Source: Streptosporangiaceae bacterium
GTDB taxonomy: Bacteria > Actinomycetota > Actinomycetes > Streptosporangiales > Streptosporangiaceae
Assembly (NCBI GenBank): GCA_019245115.1
Contig: JAFARZ010000290.1
Coordinates: 1-40,197 of the forward strand
DNA: 40,197 nt
Direction: 5' to 3'
Shown here: piece by piece, positions 40,187 through 40,197 of the stretch
Position numbering within the stretch: position 1 is the stretch's first letter
How the letters are laid out: every line of letters begins with the position of its first letter
The notes under the pieces: generated by a model
Seen by the model: the letters and a program-made list of their open reading frames with translations, nothing else
Database searches by the model: none
What the model was told of the DNA's origin: nothing
Translations under genes and position numbers: made by a program

Positions 40187-40197
40187 GGCCAGGGAGC

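Larger units (their letters stand above)
39531..40197. other. Non-coding right end with repeats
   Basis: No convincing gene in 667 bp. It contains the four-copy 11-bp array, the second structured module, a CATGTC palindrome and a direct/inverted repeat pair at the very end, each listed separately. Confidence 0.6.

Overview
The window is high-GC actinomycete DNA. Support for this comes from the imuA-imuB-dnaE2 damage-tolerance operon with a LexA-type box, many GTG/TTG starts, an AraC/VOC/Mug group, an NarL-type two-component pair and a LAL-type regulator beside deoxysugar genes. The right half looks like the edge of a glycosylated polyketide cluster, quite possibly a polyether ionophore cluster. 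That would fit Streptomyces or an Actinomadura-like genus, but the genus cannot be fixed from the sequence alone.

Region 1 (1-5.63 kb) looks mobile. It holds a large serine recombinase with a strong terminator, then a structured non-coding stretch. Next comes a translationally coupled pair on the minus strand: a zinc-ribbon, multi-helix-turn-helix, TPR regulator followed by a 2H-fold (2'-5' RNA ligase-like) phosphoesterase. Hairpins with a nearly constant loop and element-specific, hexamer-based stems bracket this pair. One copy lies at 1.84-1.94 kb; three copies at about 120-bp spacing lie in inverse orientation at 5.28-5.59 kb. Just past the last hairpin an MFS transporter begins without its usual N-terminus, so about 5.63 kb is a likely island boundary.

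Region 2 (5.6-20.4 kb) is GC-rich and chromosomal in style: MFS pump, Mug glycosylase -> AraC regulator -> VOC protein, a DUF2207-like remnant, a small membrane protein -> NmrA-like reductase, then a non-coding zone (10.7-12.0 kb) packed with tandem repeats and hairpins. It continues with a 2-oxoglutarate oxygenase, an AlkB-like protein, a SnoaL-like protein and a truncated sigma factor. The imuA-imuB-dnaE2 mutasome operon closes it. Several genes here show decay or repeat expansion.

Region 3 (20.4-24 kb) carries a membrane histidine kinase convergent with, and overlapping, an unusual response regulator (XRE HTH + receiver + LuxR HTH), then about 0.97 kb with no convincing gene.

Region 4 (24-39.5 kb) is the biosynthetic cluster edge. 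It contains a LAL regulator, an acyl-CoA carboxylase beta subunit with a small partner ORF (probable extender-unit supply), RmlB and RmlA (dTDP-4-keto-6-deoxyglucose), a 2,3-dehydratase and 3-ketoreductase (2-deoxygenation), a 4-ketoreductase, two paralogous NanM-like sugar O-methyltransferases, a type II thioesterase and a flavin monooxygenase resembling polyether epoxidases. Together they predict an O-methylated 2,6-dideoxyhexose on an oxidised polyketide. No PKS, glycosyltransferase or 3,5-epimerase is in view, so the core must lie beyond the right edge. The last 0.67 kb is non-coding and repeats a structured module also found at 11.4-11.9 kb.
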